DNA from: DSWT01 sp036845725
Lineage (GTDB): Bacteria > Chloroflexota > Anaerolineae > B4-G1 > SLSP01
Assembly (NCBI GenBank): GCA_036845725.1
Contig: DAIUDK010000096.1
Span: forward strand, 1-21,752
Length of the DNA stretch: 21,752 bases
Reading direction: 5' to 3'
Part shown: piece by piece, positions 1 through 8,015 of the stretch
Position numbering within the stretch: the stretch's first letter is position 1
How the letters are laid out: the number at the start of each line of letters is the position of its first letter
Made by a program: the position numbers and the translations under genes
Notes under the pieces: generated by a model
Seen by the model: the letters and a program-made list of their open reading frames with translations, nothing else
The model's database searches: none
What the model was told of the DNA's origin: nothing

Positions 1-873
1 ACGATCCTCGGCGGTCCGTTCATCACCGGGCCGGGCGGCAAAGGCGCGAACCAGGCCGTCGCCGCCGCGCGGTTGGATGCGGACGTGACGATGGTGGTCA
101 AACTTGGGCAAGACGCTTTCGGCGATCAGGCCGCGGCCAACCTGGCAAATGAAGGCATCTGCCCGGATTTCATCCTGCGCGACGGCGCAGCGTACACTGG
201 CGTGGCCTTCATCGTCGTGGATGACGCCGGCGAAAACATGATCATCGTGGCGCTGGGAACCAATGCCCTGCTCACCCCCGCCGACATCGACGCCGCACGC
301 GAGGCCATTATGGAAGCAGACGTGGCACTCTTCCAGCTCGAATCACCGCTGGAAACCGTAACTTACGCCATTCGAATGGCGCATGCAGCTGGGACGACCG
401 TCGTGCTCAACCCCGCGCCGAGTCAGGCACTCAGCCCAGATCTGCTCTCCCTCGTCGACGTGCTTACGCCCAACCAGACCGAATTACAACTCCTTGTTGG
501 AAAAGACCTCTCCGGCCCGCCAGACCTGAAATCCTTAGAGGAAATCGAATCCGCTGCGCGTGAACTGCTATCATGCGGCGTCGGCAGCGTCGTCGTCACT
601 CTGGGAGTGGACGGCGCGCTCAGCGTGACGCGGGATAGCGTTCATCACATCCCCGGCTACACAGTCGAAGTCGTAGATACCACCGGTGCCGGCGACGCCT
701 TCAACGGCGCGCTGGCCGTGGCGCTGGCCGAGGGGCGGACGCTCCCGGAGGCCGTAAACTTTTCCAACGCCGCCGCAGCGCTCCAGGTCACCAAAGTCGG
801 GACAGCGCCTGCGATGCCCTACCGTCGCGATGTAGAGCGGGTGTTGCGGGAGACCGCCTGCGCGGTGGCGTGA
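1..873 (+). CDS. rbsK: Ribokinase-family (PfkB) sugar kinase, 5' end missing
   Basis: This is the C-terminal 290 residues of a PfkB-superfamily kinase that would phosphorylate a sugar, probably ribose to ribose-5-phosphate, in the cytoplasm. The frame is open from base 1, so the start lies outside the window. PfkB signature 1 (GGKGANQAVAAARL) is at residues 12-25 of the visible part. Signature 2 (DTTGAGDAFNGALA) starts at residue 226 and carries the catalytic Asp at 232. Typical ribokinases are about 300-310 residues, so only some 15-25 are missing. The order of motifs and the N-terminal GGKGANQA form fit ribokinase better than fructokinase or 2-keto-3-deoxygluconate kinase, but substrate cannot be fixed from sequence. 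It is followed by a lipoprotein gene on the same strand about 80 bases later; whether they share a transcript is not clear. Confidence 0.9.
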   Translation, partial: TILGGPFITGPGGKGANQAVAAARLDADVTMVVKLGQDAFGDQAAANLANEGICPDFILRDGAAYTGVAFIVVDDAGENMIIVALGTNALLTPADIDAAREAIMEADVALFQLESPLETVTYAIRMAHAAGTTVVLNPAPSQALSPDLLSLVDVLTPNQTELQLLVGKDLSGPPDLKSLEEIESAARELLSCGVGSVVVTLGVDGALSVTRDSVHHIPGYTVEVVDTTGAGDAFNGALAVALAEGRTLPEAVNFSNAAAALQVTKVGTAPAMPYRRDVERVLRETACAVA

Positions 874-954
874 AACGTTCGGCTGTAAAAATCCGTTGAG
901 CATGAAAACATCCCAATGAACGAACCTATCTCAGCAACCGGCGGTTATGATACG

Positions 955-1881
955 ATGAAGAGACCATGTTATAGCATATTCTGTTTGATTTTGATCCTAC
1001 TAACAGCCTGCGGGCCGCAGGCACCATTGCCGCCAGCAGGGACGCCGACAGCGACGCTGCCGCCAACTCACACCCCCACGCCCCTTCCCACCTGGACGCC
1101 CACGCTCACCCCCACACCCACCCCGGTTCCTCCCCTGATGGTCAATGTCACGTGGCCGGAACAGGTTTCCGCGCTCGAAGCGCCGCTCGTCATCGTCGAC
1201 GTAACGTTGCCCACGGGCATCACACCGGATATCGCAATCAGCGCAAAAATCTACGATCCAACGGCAGCCGTCCACGACACTTTCGATCTCGTCCGGCAAA
1301 GCGCCAGCCGCTATGTTTCTGCCGTACCGCTCCAACTCCCGCTGGATGCGCACGCGGGCCACTGGTGGCTCATCGTACATGTGGAGACGGAACTGGATGT
1401 CATTGGAGAGCGAGTGCTGGCCTTCAAAACTATTCCCCTTGAATTTCGCACACTGACGGACACCCTGCCCGTTGGAATAAACATGCGCGTCCCGTTGGCC
1501 TTCACCGAAGTTATCACGCAGGGCAACCCATATGCCGGGGGACGGGTGTGGCGGCATGGGGATGGGGAAATCGCGCTATGGTGGGCGCCCGGCCCGACCG
1601 AACCGCTGCTTCTCAACAACGCCGTGGTGATGCTGGAAGCCACGCACAATTCCAACGCGCCGTCCACAGCAGAGTTTATCGAAGAAACCGAGTGGCAAGG
1701 ACAGGCTGCCTTCCGCTTTCAGGAACAGTGGCCTGGGCGGCAGGGCGGACCGGCCAAGGTATGGGTGATTCAGGGTAAAAACGATTGGCTCTATGTGCTG
1801 CGCGTCCGCGCCGTGGGGACAGACCCTGTTCCCCCACTGATGGACGAAATCGCCGCGACCTTCACCTTCGACGAGGAATAA
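955..1881 (+). CDS. Secreted lipoprotein with Thr/Pro linker, function unknown
   Basis: A 308-residue exported lipoprotein. I prefer the ATG at 955 because it opens directly into a signal peptide (MKRPC, then a hydrophobic stretch) ending in the lipobox LTAC, with Cys19 as the lipidated residue. An in-frame ATG at 916 would add 13 polar residues before the signal. After the Cys comes a Pro/Thr-rich tether of roughly 50 residues with TPTPTP repeats, then a globular region of about 235 residues with no motif I can name. Thr/Pro tethers of this kind are common in Anaerolineae surface proteins (from memory). Neither start has a strong ribosome-binding site. It converges with the L,D-transpeptidase gene; the two stop codons are about 30 bases apart. 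Confidence 0.75.
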   Translation: MKRPCYSIFCLILILLTACGPQAPLPPAGTPTATLPPTHTPTPLPTWTPTLTPTPTPVPPLMVNVTWPEQVSALEAPLVIVDVTLPTGITPDIAISAKIYDPTAAVHDTFDLVRQSASRYVSAVPLQLPLDAHAGHWWLIVHVETELDVIGERVLAFKTIPLEFRTLTDTLPVGINMRVPLAFTEVITQGNPYAGGRVWRHGDGEIALWWAPGPTEPLLLNNAVVMLEATHNSNAPSTAEFIEETEWQGQAAFRFQEQWPGRQGGPAKVWVIQGKNDWLYVLRVRAVGTDPVPPLMDEIAATFTFDEE

Positions 1882-1894
1882 AAACACCGCAACA

Positions 1895-1916
1895 TTTGAA
1901 CGATCGTATGTTCAAA
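1895..1916. terminator. Possible weak hairpin between convergent genes
   Basis: TTTGAAC (1895-1901) and GTTCAAA (1910-1916) form a perfect 7-bp inverted repeat with an 8-base loop between the lipoprotein stop and the last codons of the L,D-transpeptidase gene. It overlaps the latter's stop codon. The position suits a bidirectional terminator, but the stem is AT-rich and has no T-run on either side, so the role is uncertain. Confidence 0.3.
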
Positions 1917-2991
1917 CAATATTGATCGGCGTGCCGACGCGGCGGTCGCTGCGGACGAAATCGTCCTCGTAGCCACCGATGGGGTGGACCCAGCGGTAAA
2001 TCCAGCGTGCGGCTTCGCAAGAAACGTTCAGACAGCCGTGGCTGCGGCGCACACCATAATCGTTGTGCCAATACGCACCGTGGATGGCCGTCCCCGCCAG
2101 ATCGAAAAAAGTGTTCCACGGCACACCCGGCAAATCAAAGATATCGCCCGGAGCCGAGGGATTTTCCATCTCCACGTAAGGCACATTGCTCATGTGACGC
2201 GAGGGCTGCTTGAGCAGCACGTAATGTTGCCCGGTGGGCGTCGCCAGTTCCCCGCCCAATCCCGAAGCGACGAGCGTGCGAAAAACAACGTCCTCACCCT
2301 CGAAACACGTCAACGACTGCTCCGCCAGATTGACCTCGATGCGCTTACTCCCAACGAAAGGGCGGAGGGGTGCCATCTCCACACGCGGGAAGCGCCGCAC
2401 ATCACGCGCCAGTACCCATTGGTGATTACCGACGACTTTCGGCGGATAATCATCGTGAACTTTGTACCAGCCCGTGCCCTCGGCATCGGTGGCAGCGTCG
2501 ATCACGTGAAACATGGTGCCGCCGTAAAAGCGGTATTTCCGTGCCGCCTGCGCTTGTGGCTCGGTGCGTCCTTCGGTGTAGACCTGCGAAATCTCCCCCC
2601 AGAAGCCCCACGACCCAATGTCCTCGATAAAAGGCTGCGGCGGGTATATACGCATCGGCAGCACCCACGCCGAGTGGACATAGCCCAAATCGGTTTCGTA
2701 CCACAGATCGTTGTGGCGGCTGAAGGGCGCGCGCACCTCCCCCAGGATTCGGCAAGACTCGTCCCGCGCCAGCGTGTTGAGACGCTCGGAAGTCGTATCG
2801 GGCTCTTCATAGAAAGCCACGCTGTGGATGGCGCGGCCCATCCAGATGTAGGTATTGGGATTCGGTTCGGTAGGATTCGCCCACAACGTGGGATAATGCG
2901 CGCGCGCATGCCAGACCGGCGATACCATCGCCGCAGCAGCAGCGCTGGCGATGAGTTTCAGTAGTTGACGGCGGGTAAGGGTGCGGGACAT
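1912..2991 (-). CDS. Tat-exported L,D-transpeptidase (YkuD domain)
   Basis: A 359-residue enzyme expected to form 3-3 cross-links in peptidoglycan, or attach proteins to it, outside the membrane. The ATG at 2991 opens into a twin-arginine signal: TRRQLLK at residues 6-12, then an Ala-rich hydrophobic core and a cleavage-like region ending about residue 31. A longer reading from 3036 would overlap the upstream gene and bury the Tat motif, so I rejected it. The middle (about 45-205) looks like two SH3-like repeats. The YkuD domain spans about 217-359, with HG at 304-305 and the catalytic SHGCLN at 317-322 (Cys320). Length and layout fit Chloroflexota L,D-transpeptidases with N-terminal wall-binding modules. 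It starts 4 bases after the degV-family stop codon, so the two are very likely co-transcribed. Confidence 0.88.
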   Translation of the reverse strand: MSRTLTRRQLLKLIASAAAAAMVSPVWHARAHYPTLWANPTEPNPNTYIWMGRAIHSVAFYEEPDTTSERLNTLARDESCRILGEVRAPFSRHNDLWYETDLGYVHSAWVLPMRIYPPQPFIEDIGSWGFWGEISQVYTEGRTEPQAQAARKYRFYGGTMFHVIDAATDAEGTGWYKVHDDYPPKVVGNHQWVLARDVRRFPRVEMAPLRPFVGSKRIEVNLAEQSLTCFEGEDVVFRTLVASGLGGELATPTGQHYVLLKQPSRHMSNVPYVEMENPSAPGDIFDLPGVPWNTFFDLAGTAIHGAYWHNDYGVRRSHGCLNVSCEAARWIYRWVHPIGGYEDDFVRSDRRVGTPINIV

Positions 2992-2995
2992 AGAA

Positions 2996-3865
2996 CTAAG
3001 GTATCGTCGGGTAATCCGCGAGCGCGGCAAACGCAACGCCCACCATCGTAGGGCCGGTATGCGCGCCTAAGACGGGCGACATCGTACCGAAGGGCAGCCA
3101 CGTACACTTGAATGTTTCATCGACTTCCTCACGCAAGAGGGCTGCCCCCTGCGGATTGAGCGCGTGAATGACCTGGACGCGCAAAGATGTGCCGGGCGCG
3201 TGCTTTTTGAGCATCAATTTGACCAGTCCATGGAGCGCGCCTTTGAACGTGCGCGCCATGCCCAGTTGCTCGTAATTGCCAATGTCCTTTGTCACGCCGA
3301 TCATCGGTTTGATGCGCAGCGCCGAAGCGATTAGCCCCTTCATGTGACTGATCCGCCCGCCGTGAATCAAGTACTTCAGATCTTCCAGGGTATAGATGCT
3401 GTCACTCACGGCCACGATGCGCTGAATCAAATCGACAATCCGCTCCACAGGCCATCCGGCCTTGATGGCACGTGCCGCCGCCGACACCTGCCAGCCGACC
3501 ACACCGGAGAGTGTCTTGCAATCCACGACGGTGACATTGGCTTCCGGTACCATCTCCGCTCCCGCCTTCGCCGCGTTGACCGAACCGCTCAACCCCGATG
3601 ACATCTGAATCGACAGAATATCCGGATCGGTAACGGCCAGTGTGCGATACATTTCGGCGAAATCTCCAGATGAGGGCTGCGACGTCGTTGGGAATGCGCC
3701 CGTTTCCTGCAAGATGCGGTAGAGGTCCTCCGATTGAATATCAAGGCCACTTTTATACGTTTTCCCCTGGAGCGTTATCGTGTGGCGCACAGGGTTCAAC
3801 GGGATATCGGGCACTTCTTCCGGCGGCAAATACATATCCATTCCACTGTCCGTAACAATTTGCAT
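2996..3865 (-). CDS. degV: DegV family fatty-acid-binding protein (FakB-like)
   Basis: A 289-residue cytoplasmic DegV protein. Members bind a fatty acid and, in Firmicutes, present it to the kinase FakA for phosphorylation and entry into phospholipid synthesis. Family marks are the N-terminal VTDSG (4-8), TTSQPS (60-65), SSGLSGS (89-95) and the EDLKYLIHGGRIS segment in the second half. Length is normal for the family (about 280-290). The ATG at 3865 has an excellent ribosome-binding site, AAAGGAGAG at 3872-3880. The L,D-transpeptidase gene follows 4 bases after its stop. No fakA-like gene is in the window, so the FakB role is by family only. A possible promoter lies at 3904-3932. Confidence 0.92.
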   Translation of the reverse strand: MQIVTDSGMDMYLPPEEVPDIPLNPVRHTITLQGKTYKSGLDIQSEDLYRILQETGAFPTTSQPSSGDFAEMYRTLAVTDPDILSIQMSSGLSGSVNAAKAGAEMVPEANVTVVDCKTLSGVVGWQVSAAARAIKAGWPVERIVDLIQRIVAVSDSIYTLEDLKYLIHGGRISHMKGLIASALRIKPMIGVTKDIGNYEQLGMARTFKGALHGLVKLMLKKHAPGTSLRVQVIHALNPQGAALLREEVDETFKCTWLPFGTMSPVLGAHTGPTMVGVAFAALADYPTIP

Positions 3866-3903
3866 CGGTATCTCTCCTTTCCTGGTAACAATAAACTACT
3901 TTC

Positions 3904-3932
3904 ATTGTAATGCTTATTTTCAAGCCATGCAA
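3904..3932 (-). promoter_or_regulatory. Possible promoter for degV / L,D-transpeptidase
   Basis: Read on the minus strand, TTGCAT (3927-3932) and TACAAT (3904-3909) are separated by 17 bases. The -10 is close to consensus and the -35 is poor. Transcription would start near 3897, leaving a leader of about 30 bases that holds the strong ribosome-binding site. Small palindromes sit just upstream (GGCAAATTGCC at 3938-3948; GTAGACATCTAC at 3983-3994) and could bind a regulator. Confidence 0.38.
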
Positions 3933-4001
3933 AGCAAGGCAAATTGCCCAAAGAATAAATAAAGCAAAATAAACGAAACCTGGTAGACATCTACAAAAGC
4001 A

Positions 4002-4028
4002 CAGGGCGCAGCCAATCGCTGCGCCCTG
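4002..4028 (-). terminator. Hairpin terminator of the kinase cluster
   Basis: CAGGGCGCAG (4002-4011) and CTGCGCCCTG (4019-4028) make a perfect 10-bp GC-rich stem with a 7-base loop, 46 bases past the stop of the large kinase gene. On the minus strand it is followed by a short TTTT stretch after two or three bases. This is a plausible intrinsic terminator closing the signalling operon, although the T-tract is short. Confidence 0.65.
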
Positions 4029-4073
4029 CCAAAAGAATCAGCTTGCAAAGCACGAAAACGCGAGCAAATGTGC

Positions 4074-6647
4074 TTACACGCGAATCTCACCCTCGCGCTT
4101 GCCAAAGTTGATCTTGATGCCGGGCGCCATCGTCATACTGCGCCCCGGTTCAACATCTTTGATCGTCCCATCATCCAGCGTGATCACCCACTTCTCCAGG
4201 GTAAGGTTTCGCAGCCCCCAGATATTGGGATTGGAAGGATGGCGTGTTACTTCGGCGATGGGGGTCGAGAAATCATACGCCCTGTCGGGATCCACGTGAT
4301 GTGGATAGAGGCGCGTGTTGTAGTTCAGCATCACCACGGCATCCCCCACACGCAGGCGCGGCGGCAGCGACAAATCGCTATGGCACGACCAGCATGTTCC
4401 CGGTTTACCGCCGGCGGCCTTCAGCGCCGCGAGATCGTAAAAGTTCTCGGCGCTGCACTGTGCGCAGTAGATGATGGTGTCGCGCAGATTGGCCAGCGCC
4501 TTGCGCCATTCACTCGCGCGCACGCGCCCGCCGTAAGGATCACGCAGGCCGGTGGTGAACGCCTGTACAAACAAATCACGGATGAACTGGGGATAGAGCG
4601 GCCAGTAATCCTGCACGCGGACGTGATACCCCGGCACGGGGCGATTGGTATCGTTATGGGGATCGAAAATGAAGACGGGATCCGTACCGAAGAATCGCTG
4701 CTCCGTCACGCGATCGAAAGCCGGGACATTGAGTCCACGCTCGCCTTCCAGCGGATGGTGTACCATCATCATATAAAATAGCAACGTAGACAGTGTGTGC
4801 AAGTCCGACTGGACGCCAGGCGCGGCCTCACCCCGCACCAGTTCCGGCGCGGCAAAGCGCAGCAGTCGAGGCGCAACAGTCGTGCCCTCCGGCACGATGT
4901 TATCCGCGTAGACGGAAAGCACTCCACCCGTATCGGGATCGAAGAAGACGTTGCGCGGCGACAGATCACGGTGACACAGGCCCCTCAGATGCAGCGCCGT
5001 GAAGTTTTCCACGATCCCCAACAGCGTCGTTGTAAGCGTGTGGAAGGTCGGCTCCACCCACTGCTTGATCAAGTCATCGATGTTTCTGAAGCGCGGATCG
5101 CGTGGCGACGTGAGATAGCCAAAGCCAGGAACCTCCGCCGCCTCGACCACCGTCGTCGGCCAGAGAAAGCCCGCCGTGGGTGATCCCTGCTGGATCAGCT
5201 TTTCGAGCAGGGCGCGCTTCTCCGGCGTGGCTTCGGCGGGGAAAATCCACGTCAACATTACCGGCTGGCCATCGACTTCGGCGGCGTGAGCGTCAGCCTG
5301 GCCCTCGGTACTGATGAACTGCTCGGTAGTGTAGCGACCGGCCAACACACCCGCCCGTTGATCTGGCACAGTGTGGAAGGTGAAGATGCTGGGTGTAGGT
5401 TGCGGTGCAACTTGCGGTGCGGGTTGTACTGGCTGTACCACCGGAGCAGGCACAACAACTGGTTGTGCGGACGGCGCGGGTGCAGGGGCAACAGGCTGTG
5501 GAGCAGGAGCCGCAGGTTGCGGGGCGGGCGTCGCCGGTTGAGGTGTGAAGGTAATCGGCGTGGGCAGTGGCGAGGGCGCTGCCGCAGGTTGCGGCACTGC
5601 CGGTTGTTGAGCCGCCTGTTGTGCTGCCGCGGCGGCGATCTGCCGCTCGATGACTTCCAACGCCTTGATTGCGGCAGGATTGTCTGGCTCCATCGATAGC
5701 CACTGGTTGATGGCAAGCTTGGCAGCCTGCAGCTTTCCGGCTTTCAACGCGGCATCGGCTTTGGCCCGCAGTTGATCGGCCATCACCGATAGCTTTGCGC
5801 CGGTGCTCATCGGTGTCTCGAGCGCCTTCAACGCATTCCAGAACGCCATCGCATCGGGATAGCGCGTCGTCGGATCGAAAGCCAGCGCCTTGCCCAACAC
5901 GCCCGCGATTCCCGCCGGGACGTCGCTCGGCCACGTTTGTGGGAACTGCGGACCTTGCGCGTGCGCGTGCATGGCCTGCATCACGCTGGCATCCTCAAAC
6001 AGCTTTTTGCCCGTCAGCATCTCATACGTGATGCAACCGAGCGCGTAAATGTCGGCGGGGATCTCGGCAGGCGCGGTCTCCCACACCTCTGGCGCGATGT
6101 AGGCCAGCGTGCCGACCAGGCCGCCGTCGAGACGACTCAATCCCACGCTGTTGGCAGCCATCAGGCGCGTCAGCCCGAAATCCATCAGCAGCGGGCCGCC
6201 GGGCGGATCGATAAGGATGTTCGCCGGTTTGAGATCGCTGTGTACGAGGCCCTGTCCGTGGGCGTAATTCAACGCTTCACAGACAGATTGGAGGAACGGC
6301 AGCGCCTTGTCCCACGGCACCCGCTGTCCGGTATGCGCGGCAATCGCTTCAGCCAGACTACCATCACGCGCCAACTGCGTCACCTGATAGAGATCGGTCT
6401 CCGTCTCACCGATGTCGTAGATGGGCGTCAGATGAGGATGCTGGAGACGGGCAGCAGCGTGTAAATTGTCACGCAGGCGGGCGACCCACGCCTCATCCTG
6501 CAACAACAGCGGATCGAAGAATTTCACGGCCACTAGACGGCCGATGCTCGTGTCTTCGGCACGGTAGACGGTGGCGAAACGCCCCTTGCCCAACACGCCC
6601 AACACGCGATATTTACCTAAACTTGGAAGAGTAACGCCTGTGTTCAT
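4074..6647 (-). CDS. Ser/Thr kinase-linker-pseudokinase with zinc ribbon
   Basis: An 857-residue two-domain signalling protein. The ATG at 6647 is chosen because GAAAGGGGG (6651-6659) lies just upstream and it begins 13 bases after the previous stop. Domain 1 (about 12-277) is a Hanks kinase: glycine loop LGKGRFATVY (19-28), Lys42, HSDLKPAN (136-143) and DFG (156-158). All catalytic residues are present, but Ser replaces Arg before the catalytic Asp. A TPR-like helical stretch (284-345) and a Pro/Ala/Gln linker (about 346-425) follow. Domain 2 (436-725) resembles the neighbouring 437-residue kinase, but its glycine loop is lost and the Lys position is Thr466, so it is probably a pseudokinase; HRD (559-561) remains. 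CxxC pairs at 728/731 and 752/755 form a zinc ribbon. The C-terminal 95 residues are a beta-rich, possibly FHA-like module. No membrane segment is seen. It is the last gene of the cluster. Confidence 0.9.
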   Translation of the reverse strand: MNTGVTLPSLGKYRVLGVLGKGRFATVYRAEDTSIGRLVAVKFFDPLLLQDEAWVARLRDNLHAAARLQHPHLTPIYDIGETETDLYQVTQLARDGSLAEAIAAHTGQRVPWDKALPFLQSVCEALNYAHGQGLVHSDLKPANILIDPPGGPLLMDFGLTRLMAANSVGLSRLDGGLVGTLAYIAPEVWETAPAEIPADIYALGCITYEMLTGKKLFEDASVMQAMHAHAQGPQFPQTWPSDVPAGIAGVLGKALAFDPTTRYPDAMAFWNALKALETPMSTGAKLSVMADQLRAKADAALKAGKLQAAKLAINQWLSMEPDNPAAIKALEVIERQIAAAAAQQAAQQPAVPQPAAAPSPLPTPITFTPQPATPAPQPAAPAPQPVAPAPAPSAQPVVVPAPVVQPVQPAPQVAPQPTPSIFTFHTVPDQRAGVLAGRYTTEQFISTEGQADAHAAEVDGQPVMLTWIFPAEATPEKRALLEKLIQQGSPTAGFLWPTTVVEAAEVPGFGYLTSPRDPRFRNIDDLIKQWVEPTFHTLTTTLLGIVENFTALHLRGLCHRDLSPRNVFFDPDTGGVLSVYADNIVPEGTTVAPRLLRFAAPELVRGEAAPGVQSDLHTLSTLLFYMMMVHHPLEGERGLNVPAFDRVTEQRFFGTDPVFIFDPHNDTNRPVPGYHVRVQDYWPLYPQFIRDLFVQAFTTGLRDPYGGRVRASEWRKALANLRDTIIYCAQCSAENFYDLAALKAAGGKPGTCWSCHSDLSLPPRLRVGDAVVMLNYNTRLYPHHVDPDRAYDFSTPIAEVTRHPSNPNIWGLRNLTLEKWVITLDDGTIKDVEPGRSMTMAPGIKINFGKREGEIRV

Positions 6648-6660
6648 AGTCCCCCTTTCA

Positions 6661-7974
6661 CTAGACTCTGATTTCGCCTTCTTTTTTACCAAAATTGATT
6701 TTCGTGCCGACAGCCAAACGCACGTTGCGTCCCGGCTCCACATCCAGGATCGCACCATCGTCGGTAGTAATCACCCATTTCTCTTCGCTCAGGTTCCGCA
6801 GTCCCCAGACTGATGGATCAGAAGGATGCTGGTTGACCTCAGCGATAGGCTTGGAGAAATCGTACAACTGGTTGGTATCCACATGATGCGGGTAAAGCTT
6901 GGTATCCCAGTTCAGCATCACGATGGCATCCTCGATGCGAATGCGCGGTGGCAGAACGAGCGTCGTGTTACACGCCCAACACTCACCGGGGTTGCCGGTC
7001 GCCTTGAGTCTCTCGGCGCTGTAGAAGTTCTCCGAACCGCACTTGGGGCAATAGATGATGGCATCGCGCATACGCGCCATTGCCGAACGCCACTCACTCT
7101 CTCGGATACGTGCCTGCGGGTCGTGCAGCCCAATCGTAAACGCCTTGACGAAAAGATCGCGCACGAAAACCGGATAGAGGGGCCAAAAGGCCAGCGCGTT
7201 ATCGTGGAAGCCCTCCACCGGGCGATTGCTGTCATCATTAGGATCGAAGATGAACAGCGGATCAGTTCCATACAGCTTGTTCATCGCGGGCAGATCGAGA
7301 CATTTGATGCTGCTCTCGCGCTTGCCCTCCAGCGGATGGTGGACCATCAGCATGTAAAAAAGTAGCACAGCCAGCGAATAAAGGTCGGTCTGCATGCTGG
7401 GACGCGCTTCGCCGCGCACAATTTCGGGCGCCATAAAGCGCGGCGTACCCAGAACCCCGCCCTCGGTTGCGCCATCGACGGCCACATTGTCATTGTCACA
7501 GATGAGGGCCTCGCCCATATTCGGTTCGAAGAAAACGTTGCCGAACGAAATATCGCGGTAGCAGAGGCCCATCGCGTGCAGCGTCAAAAAGCTATCGGCC
7601 AATTCCAAACCTGCCGTTGCCAACGCGCGGAACGTTGGTTCGGCCTGGCGCTTCATCAAATCGACGATGCTCTTATACTGCGGTCCGCGCAACGGCATGA
7701 TGTATCCAAAACCCGGTACCGCCGAGGACTCGGCCAATTCGCTCGGCCAGAGGAATTTGTCGCTCGGTGGGCCTTTCTTGATCAGGATATCCAACGCAGC
7801 GCGCTGTTCCTGGGTGGCCTGCGCCGGGAAATACCATTTGAGCGCCACCTTCTGCCCGCCCAGGTTCGCGCGATAGACTTCGCCTTGCCCACCGCCGCCG
7901 AGGAATTTTTCGGCGGTACAGGACATGCGGGAAGTGACCGTCTGAACGGTCTGCCCCTCTTTCAAAATGTGCAT
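6661..7974 (-). CDS. Ser/Thr protein kinase with zinc ribbon, YegI-like
   Basis: A 437-residue kinase of the type found in TerY-P triads. The ATG at 7974 follows AGGAGG (7981-7986) at ideal spacing; a start at 8019 would overlap the previous gene's stop. Kinase motifs: glycine loop LGGGGQGEVY (25-34), VALK with Lys46, CYRDISFGN (138-146, Asp141 and Asn146), and a DFG equivalent of the form DND (160-162), as in other members of this divergent group. APE is at 182-184. CxxC pairs at 309/312 and 332/335 form a zinc ribbon, followed by a beta-rich C-terminal module (about 343-437) ending KINFGKKEGEIRV. The whole protein aligns with the second half of the downstream large kinase, so the two arose by duplication. 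Expected to act in the cytoplasm; likely counterpart of the PP2C phosphatase encoded upstream. Confidence 0.9.
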   Translation of the reverse strand: MHILKEGQTVQTVTSRMSCTAEKFLGGGGQGEVYRANLGGQKVALKWYFPAQATQEQRAALDILIKKGPPSDKFLWPSELAESSAVPGFGYIMPLRGPQYKSIVDLMKRQAEPTFRALATAGLELADSFLTLHAMGLCYRDISFGNVFFEPNMGEALICDNDNVAVDGATEGGVLGTPRFMAPEIVRGEARPSMQTDLYSLAVLLFYMLMVHHPLEGKRESSIKCLDLPAMNKLYGTDPLFIFDPNDDSNRPVEGFHDNALAFWPLYPVFVRDLFVKAFTIGLHDPQARIRESEWRSAMARMRDAIIYCPKCGSENFYSAERLKATGNPGECWACNTTLVLPPRIRIEDAIVMLNWDTKLYPHHVDTNQLYDFSKPIAEVNQHPSDPSVWGLRNLSEEKWVITTDDGAILDVEPGRNVRLAVGTKINFGKKEGEIRV

Positions 7975-8015
7975 AGTGTGCCTCCTGCAAAAACGGTAAT
8001 TCGCAACTTGTAATA

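Noticed and set aside
1984..2964. Long plus-strand open frame opposite the L,D-transpeptidase gene
   Set aside because: The minus-strand frame has a Tat signal and the full YkuD motif; the plus frame shows no family motif and is a typical antisense artefact of high GC.
4068..4781. Plus-strand open frame opposite the large kinase C-terminus
   Set aside because: Antisense to the conserved zinc ribbon and C-terminal module shared with the second kinase; no motif of its own.
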